This document shows positions 52,692-60,732 of a stretch of 64,000 nt of DNA, piece after piece. The first letter of the stretch is position 1. Each line of letters begins with the position of its first letter. Made by a program: the position numbers and the translations under genes. The stretch lies in NCBI RefSeq assembly GCF_001751365.1, contig NZ_LJGT01000035.1, positions 674-64,673 of the forward strand. Reading direction: 5' to 3'. The notes below the pieces were generated by a model that searched no databases, was not told the DNA's origin, and was given only the letters and a program-made list of their open reading frames with translations. This DNA comes from Streptomyces abyssalis (GTDB lineage: Bacteria > Actinomycetota > Actinomycetes > Streptomycetales > Streptomycetaceae).

Positions 52692-53540
52692 GTGAACGAG
52701 GAGCCGATACCCGTGACGCGTGCCGTCGAAGGCGGCACCGCCAAGCTGCTGCCCGACATCGACCAGGAGGGCGGCTGGCTGCTCACGGTCGACGGCGCGC
52801 CCCAGTCGTACGTCGACCTGGGCGACGCCACGCACCTGGAATTCGAGTACGCCCGTCGCGTCGCCCACGTGCTGGACCTGGCGGCGGAGCCCGGGAAGGC
52901 CCTGGACGTGCTGCACCTGGGCGGCGGTGCGCTCACCCTTCCCCGGTACGTGGCGGCCACCCGCCCCGGGTCACGGCAGCGCGTCGCGGACACCGACGCC
53001 GCACTGCTCGGCTTCGTCCAGGAGCATCTGCCGCTGCCGCCCGGCGCCGACATCGCCCTGGCGGCCGAGGACGCCCGTGACTTCCTGGACGCGTCACCGG
53101 CCGCGTCGGCCGACGTCGTGATCGCCGACGTCTACGACGGCGTGCACGTGCCCCCGCATCTGACGACGGTCTCCTGCGCTCAGGCCGCCGGCCACGTCCT
53201 GCGGGAGAGCGGCGTCTGTGTCCTGAACGTCGCCGACGCCGCACCGTTCCGCTTCGCCGCATCCCAGGTCGCCACGTTCCGGACCGTCTTCGAGCACATA
53301 TGCGTGGTCGCGGAGCCGTCCGTGCTCCGTGGGCGGCGCTTCGGCAACATCGTCGTGGCCGCCTCGCACGAGCCGTTCCCCGCGGACGCCCTGGCGCGCA
53401 GGACGGCCTCGGACGCCTTCCCGGCGCGCGTCGTGCACGGCGCGGCGCTGGACCGCCTCACCGAGGGGGCCGTACCGGTCGGGGACGGCGAGGCCGCACC
53501 CTCACCGGAGCCGCCCGAGGGTGCCTTCACCATCGGCTGA
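52692..53540 (+). CDS. Spermidine synthase-like methyltransferase-fold protein
   Basis: 282 residues. The Rossmann core of the polyamine aminopropyltransferase family is visible: SYVDLGDATHLEFEYARR (about 38-55), VLHLGGGALTLPRYVA (about 74-89), and DVVIADVYDG (about 138-147). Substrate acids differ from true SpeE: the usual EID and DxYD-type residues read VADTD and DVYD. It may not use decarboxylated S-adenosylmethionine. GTG 52692 lies 6 nt after CACAAT (52680-52685), so a leaderless transcript is likely. Stands alone. Confidence 0.75.
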   Translation: MNEEPIPVTRAVEGGTAKLLPDIDQEGGWLLTVDGAPQSYVDLGDATHLEFEYARRVAHVLDLAAEPGKALDVLHLGGGALTLPRYVAATRPGSRQRVADTDAALLGFVQEHLPLPPGADIALAAEDARDFLDASPAASADVVIADVYDGVHVPPHLTTVSCAQAAGHVLRESGVCVLNVADAAPFRFAASQVATFRTVFEHICVVAEPSVLRGRRFGNIVVAASHEPFPADALARRTASDAFPARVVHGAALDRLTEGAVPVGDGEAAPSPEPPEGAFTIG

Positions 53541-53590
53541 CCGGCGCGGCCGTACGAGCGGGGAGAACTGGGGAGACAGGACGGAGGGCG

Positions 53591-53621
53591 TTGACCGACC
53601 GGAGTTACTGAGTGGTAACCT
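53591..53621 (+). promoter_or_regulatory. Candidate promoter and operator of the thioesterase gene
   Basis: TTGACC (53591-53596) and TAACCT (53616-53621) with 19-bp spacing. GTTAC-tgagtg-GTAAC (53604-53619) is a perfect inverted repeat within the spacer and -10, suitable for a TetR-type repressor. The gene's ATG is at 53629, so the mRNA is nearly leaderless. Confidence 0.5.
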
Positions 53622-53628
53622 CCCTGCC

Positions 53629-54084
53629 ATGTCCACAGACTCCCTCCCGTCCATCGGCCGGATGATGGCTGACACGGTCCCGATGGTGCGCACCCTCGGC
53701 CTCGAGTTCGGCGAGACCAGCACCGAGCGTGCCGTCGTCTCGATGCCCGACCAGAGCGACTACCACAACCACGTCGGCGGGCCGCACGCCGGAGCGATGT
53801 TCACGCTCGCCGAGTCGGCCAGCGGAGCCGTCGTGCTCGCCGCCTTCGGCGACCAGCTCGGGCGGGCGGTGCCGCTGGCCGTCCGTGCCGAGATCGGATA
53901 CAAGAAGCTCGCCATGGGTGCCGTGACGGCGACGGCAGAGCTCGGCAGGCCCGTGGCGGATGTGCTGGCCGAACTGGACGCGGGGGAGCGGCCGGAGTTT
54001 CCGGTGGACGTGAGGATCGCCCGCGAGGACGGCGCGGTCACGGGTGAGATGAGCATCATCTGGACGCTGCGGCCGCACGGTTGA
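53629..54084 (+). CDS. Hotdog-fold thioesterase (PaaI/DUF4442 type)
   Basis: 151 residues, single hotdog domain: helix IGRMMADTVPMVRTLGLEFG, then the NHVGGPHAGAMFTLAESASGAVV loop (about 44-66, in segments), where HNHVGGPHAG replaces the usual hot-dog active-site HG. Likely hydrolyses a short or aromatic acyl-CoA; substrate unknown. ATG 53629 is chosen because the family begins here; frames run open further upstream. An operator-like palindrome overlaps the promoter. Confidence 0.8.
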   Translation: MSTDSLPSIGRMMADTVPMVRTLGLEFGETSTERAVVSMPDQSDYHNHVGGPHAGAMFTLAESASGAVVLAAFGDQLGRAVPLAVRAEIGYKKLAMGAVTATAELGRPVADVLAELDAGERPEFPVDVRIAREDGAVTGEMSIIWTLRPHG

Positions 54085-54317
54085 GCCGGTGCGGATGCCG
54101 ACTGCGATGTCCGGCCCGGGCCGGTGCGACGGACGTCCGCGGCCGGCCGTGCGCTGCGCGGCCCCTCTGACCTGCTGCCGCCTTTCGCGGCGCCGTTCTT
54201 CGTTTCCCGGCATCGGTTAGGCTGCCCGCACGCGCGCCCGTGGTCTTCCGGGCGCGTGCGCGGGGTTTGCGGCCGACCGACGCTTCCCGCGCCCATCACC
54301 TGCGGGAGGAAGCTCAG

Positions 54318-55097
54318 TTGCACGACGTCCAGGAGTTGCTCCAGAGCGTGCCGGCCGTGAGTGTCTATCTCCTGGTCGGGGTGGTCATCGGGCTGGAGAG
54401 CCTGGGCATTCCCCTCCCGGGTGAGATCGTCCTCGTCAGCTCGGCGCTGCTGGCCTCCCAGCACGGAGAGATCGACCCGCTGATCCTCGGCGCATGCGCC
54501 ACCACCGGCGCGATCGTCGGTGACTCCATCGGCTACGCGATCGGCCGCAGGGGCGGCAAACCGCTGCTGGCCTGGCTCGGCGGCAAATTCCCCAAGCACT
54601 TCGGACCGCATCATGTCGCCACCGCGGAGAGGGCCTTCGAGCGCTGGGGGATGTGGGCGGTCTTCTTCGGCCGTTTCATCGCGCTTCTGCGGATCTTCGC
54701 CGGGCCGCTCGCGGGTGTGCTGAGGATGCCCTACTGGAAGTTCCTCATCGCCAACGTGCTGGGCGGCATCGTCTGGGCCGGCGGCACGACGGCGGTCGTC
54801 TACTACGTGGGCATCGTGGCCGAGCAGTGGCTCAAGCGCTTCTCCTGGCTGGGCCTCGTGGTGGCCGTGCTCTGCGGACTCGCCTCGATGATCATCGTGC
54901 GCCGCCGCGCCCGTAAGACCGAGGCCGAACGGGTGGCCGCCGAGGGTGCGGACGGAGAGGCGGAGGCCGAGGTGGCGGGAGCCGGCGCCGGGCGGGACCC
55001 CGCCGGGCGGGACCACGCCGGACAGGACCATGCCGGACAGGACCCCGCCGGGCCGGGCGCGGTCCGTACCGGCGACTCGGTCCGTACCGGCGACTGA
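54318..55097 (+). CDS. DedA-family membrane protein with repetitive C-terminal tail
   Basis: 259 residues. The DedA/VTT core spans about 1-205: ESLGIPLPGEIVLVSSALLASQHG (about 26-49, in segments), GDSIGYAIGRRGG (about 69-81) and FFGRFIALLRIFAGPLAGVLRMP (about 112-134), with the Glu and Arg residues needed by DedA proteins. Probably flips undecaprenyl phosphate or phospholipids and helps maintain the proton gradient. The start is TTG 54318, with GGGAGGA (54304-54310) 7 nt upstream. The tail is built of tandem AGRDHAGQD-type repeats. Confidence 0.85.
   Translation: MHDVQELLQSVPAVSVYLLVGVVIGLESLGIPLPGEIVLVSSALLASQHGEIDPLILGACATTGAIVGDSIGYAIGRRGGKPLLAWLGGKFPKHFGPHHVATAERAFERWGMWAVFFGRFIALLRIFAGPLAGVLRMPYWKFLIANVLGGIVWAGGTTAVVYYVGIVAEQWLKRFSWLGLVVAVLCGLASMIIVRRRARKTEAERVAAEGADGEAEAEVAGAGAGRDPAGRDHAGQDHAGQDPAGPGAVRTGDSVRTGD
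54994..55096 (+). repeat. Coding tandem repeats in the DedA tail
   Basis: Four 15-bp units (54994-55053; consensus GGGACCACGCCGGAC) encode repeats of G-R/Q-D-x-A. Two identical 18-bp units follow (55061-55078, 55079-55096; GGTCCGTACCGGCGACT plus one base) up to the stop codon. Confidence 0.85.
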
Positions 55098-55137
55098 GCG
55101 GCGCCCGGCCGCGGCTCGGCTCTCGGCAGGCCGCTCA
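55095..55137. terminator. Hairpin formed by the stop codons of two converging genes
   Basis: TGAGCGGC (55095-55102) pairs with GCCGCTCA (55130-55137): 8-bp stem. The first arm starts with the DedA stop and the second ends with the stop of the carbonic anhydrase gene. Confidence 0.5.
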
Positions 55138-55677
55138 GCCTTCGACGGGCGAGACCTCGTCGCGGTGAGTACGGGCCAGGTGCTGATACATGGCGGCGTT
55201 GGCCTTGATGCCCTCGCGCTCCTCGGGCGTCAGCTCCCGCTTGATCTTCGCCGGCACGCCCGCCACCAGCGACCCCGGTGGCACCTGCATGCCCTGCGGC
55301 ACGAGCGCATGCGCGGCGATCAGCGACCCGGAGCCGATCAGGGCGCCGTTGAGCACGGTGGCGCTCATCCCGACGAGGACGTCGTCCTCCACCGTGCAGC
55401 CGTGCAGCACCGCGTTGTGGCCGACCGAGACGCCCGCGCCGATGTGCGTGGGGAAGCCCGGGTCGGCGTGGACGGTGCAGTTGTCCTGGACGTTGGAGCC
55501 GTCGCCGAGCGTGATCAGGTCGCAGTCCGCACGCATCACCGCCCCGTACCAGAGGCTGGATCCCGCGCCCATGGTCACCGCTCCCACGACCACGGACGTC
55601 GGCGCGGTGTAGGCGTCCTCGTCGAGCTTGGGCTCCCTGCCGCTCACACCCGCGATCACCGCTCGCTTCTCCGTCAT
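55135..55677 (-). CDS. Gamma-class carbonic anhydrase-like hexapeptide protein
   Basis: 180 residues, left-handed beta-helix of I/V-G-x4 repeats (about 30-150). [11 protein letters not shown] (His, about 70) and [12 protein letters not shown] (His pair, about 87-96) are the Zn ligands of the gamma-CA family. [15 protein letters not shown] is the typical C-terminal helix. Relatives hydrate CO2 or act as acyltransferases; activity cannot be proven from sequence. Start ATG 55677. Convergent with DedA and divergent from the acyltransferase. Confidence 0.83.
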   Translation of the reverse strand: MTEKRAVIAGVSGREPKLDEDAYTAPTSVVVGAVTMGAGSSLWYGAVMRADCDLITLGDGSNVQDNCTVHADPGFPTHIGAGVSVGHNAVLHGCTVEDDVLVGMSATVLNGALIGSGSLIAAHALVPQGMQVPPGSLVAGVPAKIKRELTPEEREGIKANAAMYQHLARTHRDEVSPVEG

Positions 55678-55813
55678 CGTCCTGTCTCCGCTCGCTCCCC
55701 GGCCGGATCGCCATCGTCACCGGCCCCTTCTTGAACCGTATGCGATGGGTGGGCGGAAGATCACAGGGGCCTGTACGGGCCCGCACTCACCCCTCCGGAC
55801 TACCGTGACGGGC

Positions 55814-56617
55814 GTGCCATCCATCCGGAACACCTTCGCCTCGCTCGCGTCCCGCGCGGTGCACGGCATATGGCGCCGGGCGCAGTACGCCGGTGCCATC
55901 ACCGCCGAGCGCCCGGGGCCGTATGCCTTCCGGCGGATCGGGCCCGGCACCCGGCTCGCCTTCCCGCAGGGCACGGTCTTCGGCACGCCGTGGATCGAAC
56001 TCGGGGACCACTGCGTCATCGGTCAGGAGGTCACCCTCGCCGCGGGGATGCTGCCGGACCTGGACCTCGGGCCCGGACCGGTTCTCACCCTCGGCAACGG
56101 CGTCGTCCTGGGGCGCGGCAGTCACGTCATCGCGGACGTGCAGGGGTCCGTGACCTTCGGCGACGACGTCTACTGCGGTCCGTACGTCTACATCACCTCG
56201 ACCAACCACTCCTACGACGACCCGCATGAACCCGTCGGCAAGCAGTGGCCGCGCAGTGCCGCCGTCGAGATCGGCGGCGGCAGCTGGCTCGGCGCCGGTG
56301 CGGTGATCCTTCCGGGGGCCCGGCTGGGCCGGAACGTGGTCGTCGCAGCCGGTTCGGTCGTACGGGGCGACGTGCCCGGTCATGCGGTGGTGGCCGGTGC
56401 TCCGGCGAGGATCGTGCGCCGCTGGGAGGGCGAGCGGGGATGGCAGCCTCCGCTGCGGACCCCGGCGCCGGTGCCGGTGCCGGAGGGTGTGACGCCCCAG
56501 CAGCTCCTGGCCGCCTCAGAGCTGGCGGCCGCCGAGCCGGCCGCCTCCGAACTGGCCGCGGGCGAGGGCGAGCAGAGCCGGGGCAGCCCTGCCGCGCCGG
56601 GGGGCGGCTCCGCGTAG
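55814..56617 (+). CDS. Hexapeptide-repeat acyltransferase
   Basis: 267 residues. Left-handed helix from about residue 45 to 215, with [21 protein letters not shown] and [14 protein letters not shown], the catalytic His loop of the maltose/galactoside O-acetyltransferase family. Residues 215-267 are Ala/Glu-rich. Probably acetylates a sugar or cell-surface glycan. GTG 55814 lies 7 nt after TACCGT (55801-55806), so the transcript is likely to be leaderless; a GTG at 55805 is also in frame. The two neighbouring genes (55677, 55814) share a short divergent promoter region. Confidence 0.8.
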   Translation: MPSIRNTFASLASRAVHGIWRRAQYAGAITAERPGPYAFRRIGPGTRLAFPQGTVFGTPWIELGDHCVIGQEVTLAAGMLPDLDLGPGPVLTLGNGVVLGRGSHVIADVQGSVTFGDDVYCGPYVYITSTNHSYDDPHEPVGKQWPRSAAVEIGGGSWLGAGAVILPGARLGRNVVVAAGSVVRGDVPGHAVVAGAPARIVRRWEGERGWQPPLRTPAPVPVPEGVTPQQLLAASELAAAEPAASELAAGEGEQSRGSPAAPGGGSA

Positions 56618-56707
56618 AGAGAACCGGCCACCCGAGGTGCGCCTGTCCCGGTGCACGGCGGCGGGACGGCCGTGACGTCACGTGTGCGGGCGGTGCCGGG
56701 CCCGGCG

Positions 56708-57577
56708 TCAGGAGGACGCCAGCAGCACCGTGCCGGCGAGCGCCAGACCGGCCCCGGCGGTCTGCACCGCCCGCAGCCGCTCCCGCAGCACTCCCCGCGC
56801 CGCGATCGCGGTGACGACGGGATAGAGGGAGGCGAGCACCGCGGCCGTGGTCACCGGGCCGTACGAGGTCGCGAGCATGTACGTGCCGTTGGCGGCGACG
56901 TCCGCCAGGCCGACGAAGGCCAGCGCGGGCAGCGCAGCGAGAACGGCGCGGCCGCCCCCTTCGGCGGGCAGCGCCGGAACCCCCCTCCTGACCTGCACGT
57001 ACAGCGCGGCACCGCCCACGGCCACGTTGCACACGCGCTGCACGAACAGCGCGAGGAAGAGGCCGGCCATGGTGCCGGTGCCGGCGTGCTCGATCAGCGC
57101 CATCACCGCGCCGAAGCCCAGCGCGGAGACGAGCGTGAGGGCGATCGTCTTCCGCTGCACCGGGGCGCCGCGCAGCTCCGGACCGCCCGCGAGCACCACA
57201 CCGGCCACGGCCACGGTGATGCCCGCCGCCTGGATCCAGCCCGGCCGTTCGCCGAGTGCCAGACCGGCCCCGACGGGGACGACCACCGCGAGCGAGGCCA
57301 GCGGCGAGACCACGCCCATCGGCCCCTGTGAGAGCGCCTTGTAGAAGGCGAGCATGGCCACGGGCCCGACGATGCCGGCCGCCGCGGCGAACCACAGCTG
57401 CCCGCCCCACTCGCTCCAGCCGCCCGTGGCGATCACGACCGCGCCGAGCACCACGGCGGCCAGCGCCTGGGAGACCACGACGACGGTCAGCGCGGACATG
57501 CGCCGCGTGAGCAGGCCGCCCCCGAAGTCGGCGAGCCCCCACATCAGGCTGGTGACCAGGGCCAGGGCGGCGGTCAT
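56708..57577 (-). CDS. EamA/DMT-family transporter, partner of XRE-cupin regulator
   Basis: 289 residues, about ten helices: MTAALALVTSLMWGLADFGGGLL start, FYKALSQGPMGVVSPLASL (about 77-95) and ATSYGPVTTAAVLASLYPVVTAIAAR (about 232-257, in segments), both halves of EamA. Small-molecule export likely. It faces the XRE-cupin gene across 102 bp that contain repeated AGTAC motifs, a typical regulator/transporter pair. Confidence 0.85.
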   Translation of the reverse strand: MTAALALVTSLMWGLADFGGGLLTRRMSALTVVVVSQALAAVVLGAVVIATGGWSEWGGQLWFAAAAGIVGPVAMLAFYKALSQGPMGVVSPLASLAVVVPVGAGLALGERPGWIQAAGITVAVAGVVLAGGPELRGAPVQRKTIALTLVSALGFGAVMALIEHAGTGTMAGLFLALFVQRVCNVAVGGAALYVQVRRGVPALPAEGGGRAVLAALPALAFVGLADVAANGTYMLATSYGPVTTAAVLASLYPVVTAIAARGVLRERLRAVQTAGAGLALAGTVLLASS

Positions 57578-57590
57578 GAAGCACCTCGCA

Positions 57591-57658
57591 GTACAGTGGC
57601 GTGAACAAGGAAGTACAGCTCACCGTAGTTTAGTACGCTGAACTCTGTCATCCAGAAT
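57591..57658. promoter_or_regulatory. Repeated AGTAC sites between EamA and XRE-cupin genes
   Basis: AGTACAG at 57590-57596 and 57612-57618 (22 bp apart) and AGTACGC at 57632-57638 are direct repeats. TTAGTA (57630-57635) and CAGAAT (57653-57658), 17 bp apart, could be the regulator's promoter. Confidence 0.5.
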
Positions 57659-57679
57659 ATTGGACGGTGTACGGAGCCC

Positions 57680-58252
57680 GTGACGGACCTCGACCACCTC
57701 ACGCAGTCCCTGGCCCGCAACCTGAAGCGCCGGCGCCAGGAGCGCGGCTACACCCTCGACGCCCTCGCCGCCCGGGCAGGCGTGAGCCGCGGGATGCTCA
57801 TCCAGATCGAGCAGGGCCGCACCAACCCCAGCGTCGGCACGGTCGTCAAGGTCGGCGACGCCCTCGGCGTGAGCATCACCACCCTGCTCGACTACGACCA
57901 GGAGCCGCAGGTGCGTCTCGTGCCCGCGGAGCACGCGGTTCGGCTGTGGTCCACCGAGGCGGGCAGCCACAGCACGCTGCTGGCGGGTGCCGAGGCTCCG
58001 GGCCCGCTGGAGCTGTGGTCGTGGCGGCTCATGCCGGGCGACGGGAGCCGTTCCGACCCGCACCCGGCGGGCACGACCGAGCTGGTGCACGTACGCGAGG
58101 GTCTGCTCACCCTCAGCGTCGAGGGCAAGGACTACGAGGTACCCACGGGAACCTCCGCGTCCTTCGAGGCGAACGTGCCGCACGGCTACCGCAACGAGGG
58201 CGGTGAGCCGGTCGAGATGACCATGGCCATCTCGGTGCCCGCACCCCGCTGA
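57680..58252 (+). CDS. XRE-family regulator with cupin sensor domain
   Basis: 190 residues. Helix-turn-helix at about 9-60 (ERGYTLDALAARAGVSRGMLIQIEQGRTNPSVGTVVK, in segments) and a cupin barrel (about 85-185) with DPHPAGTTELVHVREG and PHGYRN, the metal/ligand-binding residues. Probably represses the divergent EamA transporter in response to a small ligand. GTG 57680, GGAG (57673-57676) close by. Confidence 0.88.
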   Translation: MTDLDHLTQSLARNLKRRRQERGYTLDALAARAGVSRGMLIQIEQGRTNPSVGTVVKVGDALGVSITTLLDYDQEPQVRLVPAEHAVRLWSTEAGSHSTLLAGAEAPGPLELWSWRLMPGDGSRSDPHPAGTTELVHVREGLLTLSVEGKDYEVPTGTSASFEANVPHGYRNEGGEPVEMTMAISVPAPR

Positions 58253-58294
58253 CCGGCGCCCGTCGGTCCGCGGCCCGCTGCTAGCGTGCGGCGC

Positions 58295-58846
58295 ATGCGC
58301 GCACCCATCGGAAACTTCGAGTCGGCAGCACCCGCCGGAGCGGCCGGTCACTTCACCGGCCCGGCGGCGGACGCGGTCCGGGCCTGGAAGGGCGAGGTGC
58401 CCGCCGACCAGCTGCTGTACGTCGACACCGATCCGGACAAGGCCGACACGGCCGTCTTCGTGGAGCACTACGGCGAGGACCTGACCGACACCTCGGCCAA
58501 CTGCGTCGTCGTGGCCGCGAAACGCGGCGGAGAACGCACCCTGGCCGCCTGCGTGGTGCTCTCCACCACGCGCGTCGACGTCAACGGCGCCGTCCGGCGC
58601 CGGCTGCAGGCGCGCAAGGCGTCGTTCGCGCCCATGGACACCGCCGTCGAGGAGACGGGCATGGAGTACGGAGGCATCACCCCCATCGGGCTTCCCGAGG
58701 GGTGGCCGGTGCTCATCGACGCGGCCGTCACGGAACTGCCCTGGACCCTGATCGGCAGCGGCCGCCGCCGGGGCAAGCTCATCGTCCCCGGCAAGGCGCT
58801 GGCCGGACTGCCGGGCGCCGTCGTCCTGGAGGACCTGGGCGTCTGA
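58295..58846 (+). CDS. YbaK-family aminoacyl-tRNA deacylase domain protein
   Basis: 183 residues. The YbaK/ProX fold is indicated by SANCVVVAAKRGGERTLAACVVLS (about 66-89), KASFAPMDTAVEETGMEYGGITPIGLP (about 106-132, in segments) with the GGxxPxG loop, and LIDAAVTELPWTLIGSG. Relatives clear Cys or Ala mischarged on tRNA-Pro. A conserved Lys (VAAKRGG) matches the catalytic lysine. ATG 58295 lies 7 nt after TAGCGT (58282-58287), so it is probably leaderless. Confidence 0.83.
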   Translation: MRAPIGNFESAAPAGAAGHFTGPAADAVRAWKGEVPADQLLYVDTDPDKADTAVFVEHYGEDLTDTSANCVVVAAKRGGERTLAACVVLSTTRVDVNGAVRRRLQARKASFAPMDTAVEETGMEYGGITPIGLPEGWPVLIDAAVTELPWTLIGSGRRRGKLIVPGKALAGLPGAVVLEDLGV

Positions 58847-58909
58847 GCCGGGCGTACGCACCCGGACAGGCCGTGCCGCCCGGGACGCGCAGGGCTCTCG
58901 AAGGGGCCG

Positions 58910-59401
58910 TCACTCCCGCCGCGCCGACAGGTCGATCGAGAGCGGAATCGAATGATCGGCGAACCCCATGGAGCGGTAGAGGTGTTCGGCGTCGCCGCTC
59001 GCATGCAGATCGACCCGTGTCACGTCCTGCCCGGCGAACCACGCCAGGAGCGCTTCGGTCGTCGTCCGCGCGTAGCCCCGCCCCCGGTAGCGCTCGTCCG
59101 TGCAGACGCTGAAGACGAACCCGAAGCGCCCGGCCGGATGCTTCGGCGCGGGGAGGCGCTCCTCGACCGTGCCCACCGCGCAGGCCGCCAGATGCGGCGG
59201 TCCCGGCTCGTCCCCGTCCACGACGAACGCGCCCAGGCGGCCGCTCGCCGTGTCCCGGCGCAGCTCACGGCGGGCGACGGCCTCCGCGTCCCGCTCCCAG
59301 GGGCCCGGCTCGTCCCTCCCGTGCATGCCCAGGAACATCAGCCTGCGAAGGCGCACCAGTTCGCGGGCGTCGTCCGGGACGGCCATGCGGGTCCTGATCA
59401 C
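58910..59401 (-). CDS. GNAT-family N-acetyltransferase
   Basis: 163 residues, one GNAT domain. The acetyl-CoA loop is DERYRGRGYARTTTEALL (about 102-119) and HLYRSMGF (about 144-151) is the usual final strand-turn. MIRTRMAVPDDARELVRLRR is the typical N-terminal beta-alpha. Substrate unknown. GTG start at 59401; no clear ribosome site. Confidence 0.82.
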   Translation of the reverse strand: MIRTRMAVPDDARELVRLRRLMFLGMHGRDEPGPWERDAEAVARRELRRDTASGRLGAFVVDGDEPGPPHLAACAVGTVEERLPAPKHPAGRFGFVFSVCTDERYRGRGYARTTTEALLAWFAGQDVTRVDLHASGDAEHLYRSMGFADHSIPLSIDLSARRE

Positions 59402-59435
59402 GGCCGTGCACCACGGTCAGGCAGTTCAGTGCCGC

Positions 59436-59843
59436 TCATACCAGCTTCGGGATCTCGATCGCCGGACACCGGTCCATGACCATGTCCAGGCCGGAGGCCC
59501 GGGTGCGCTCGTACGCGCTACGGTCGACGACTCCCAGCTGGAACCAGACGGCCTTCGCCCCGACGTCCACGGCATCGTCCGCGACCTGCCCCGCCAGTTC
59601 GGAGTTGACGAACACGTCCACGACGTCCACGGGGAAGGGGATGTCCGCGAGCGTCGCGTAGCCCTGCTCGCCGTGGACCGTCTCGCCCTTGGGGTGCACC
59701 GGCACCACGCGCTTGCCGAAGCGCTGGAGCACACCCGCGACGCCGTATGCCGCGCGCGACTGGTTCGTCGAGAGGCCGACCACCGCCCACGTGTCGCCCG
59801 ACTCGGTGAGAATCCTGCGTACCGTCTCCGCGTCTGAGTCCAT
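59436..59843 (-). CDS. CoA-binding domain protein (YccU type)
   Basis: 135 residues, small Rossmann CoA_binding domain: TWAVVGLSTNQSRAAYGVAGVL (about 18-39), RVVPVHPKG (about 45-53), FPVDVVDVF and AVWFQLGVVD (about 95-104). Resembles the CoA-binding half of succinyl-CoA synthetase; function unknown. The start is ATG 59843, after GGAGAGGT on the minus strand, because the frame runs open beyond it. Confidence 0.83.
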   Translation of the reverse strand: MDSDAETVRRILTESGDTWAVVGLSTNQSRAAYGVAGVLQRFGKRVVPVHPKGETVHGEQGYATLADIPFPVDVVDVFVNSELAGQVADDAVDVGAKAVWFQLGVVDRSAYERTRASGLDMVMDRCPAIEIPKLV

Positions 59844-59918
59844 GACCTCTCCAACGGGCAGGACGGGCCCCGCCATTCCCGCTCCCGGCTGTGCCGGGCG
59901 TGAACGTAAGGTGCCGGT

Positions 59919-60545
59919 ATGCAGGAGCAGTACGTCACCGTCGCCGGCGAAGGCGTGCACGAGACCGAGGTCAGCCGCTCCCGGTTCGTGTGCGCACTTG
60001 CTCCCGCGGCCACCGAGGAGGACGCGAAGGCGTTCATCGCGCGGGTCCGCGCGGAGCACCCCGGAGCCGGTCACCACTGCTGGGCGTACGTGATCGGCGC
60101 TGACGCCGGCTTGCAGAAGTCCGACGACGACGGAGAGCCGGGCGGCACCGCCGGGCTGCCCATGCTGCAGATGCTCACGCGCCGCGGGGTCCGTTGTGCG
60201 GTCGCCGTCGTCGCGCGCTACTTCGGCGGTACGAAGCTGGGGGCCGGCGGGCTGATCCGCGCGTACGGCGGCGCCGTCGGCGAGGCACTGGACGCCGTCG
60301 GCACCCGTGTGCGGCAGCGGTACCGCCTGGTGACCGTCACCACCGACCACCAGCGTGCAGGCAGGCTGGAGAACGGCCTGCGCTCCGGCGGCCGTTCCGT
60401 ACGCGAGGTCAGCTACGGCGCCGAGGTGACGATCGAAGTGGGGCTGCCCGAGGCGGAACTAGACGGCTTCCGCGACTGGCTGGCGGACAGCACCGCGGGC
60501 ACGGCACGCCTCGCGGTCGGTGGCGAGGCATACGGAAGCCCCTGA
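59919..60545 (+). CDS. YigZ/IMPACT-family protein
   Basis: 208 residues. The UPF0029 domain (about 15-125) has SRSRFVCALAPA, GHHCWAYVIG, DGEPGGTAGLPMLQML and RYFGGTKLGAGGLIRAYGGAV, the diagnostic motifs of this family; the C-terminal DUF1949 domain (about 140-200) follows. IMPACT proteins modulate translation in eukaryotes; the bacterial role is unclear. ATG 59919 follows TAAGGT (59907-59912) by 6 nt, so leaderless. Confidence 0.87.
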   Translation: MQEQYVTVAGEGVHETEVSRSRFVCALAPAATEEDAKAFIARVRAEHPGAGHHCWAYVIGADAGLQKSDDDGEPGGTAGLPMLQMLTRRGVRCAVAVVARYFGGTKLGAGGLIRAYGGAVGEALDAVGTRVRQRYRLVTVTTDHQRAGRLENGLRSGGRSVREVSYGAEVTIEVGLPEAELDGFRDWLADSTAGTARLAVGGEAYGSP

Positions 60546-60650
60546 GCACCGGGTTCCGGCTCGCCCCGGCCTCGCCCGTCGTGGCACCCGCCCGTCCTGA
60601 CCCTCGCGCCGCGCGTACCGTTCCGTGGGACCGCCCGGGACCTTGATCTT

Positions 60651-60679
60651 TTGCGGCTACCGGAATCCGGACATAGCGT
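60651..60679 (+). promoter_or_regulatory. HrdB-type promoter of the MFS transporter gene
   Basis: TTGCGG (60651-60656), 17-bp spacer, TAGCGT (60674-60679). Confidence 0.65.
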
Positions 60680-60732
60680 GACGACTGCGAAGCGTCACCG
60701 TCCTGTCAGCCGTGGAGCCGCGAGGTCCGCCG

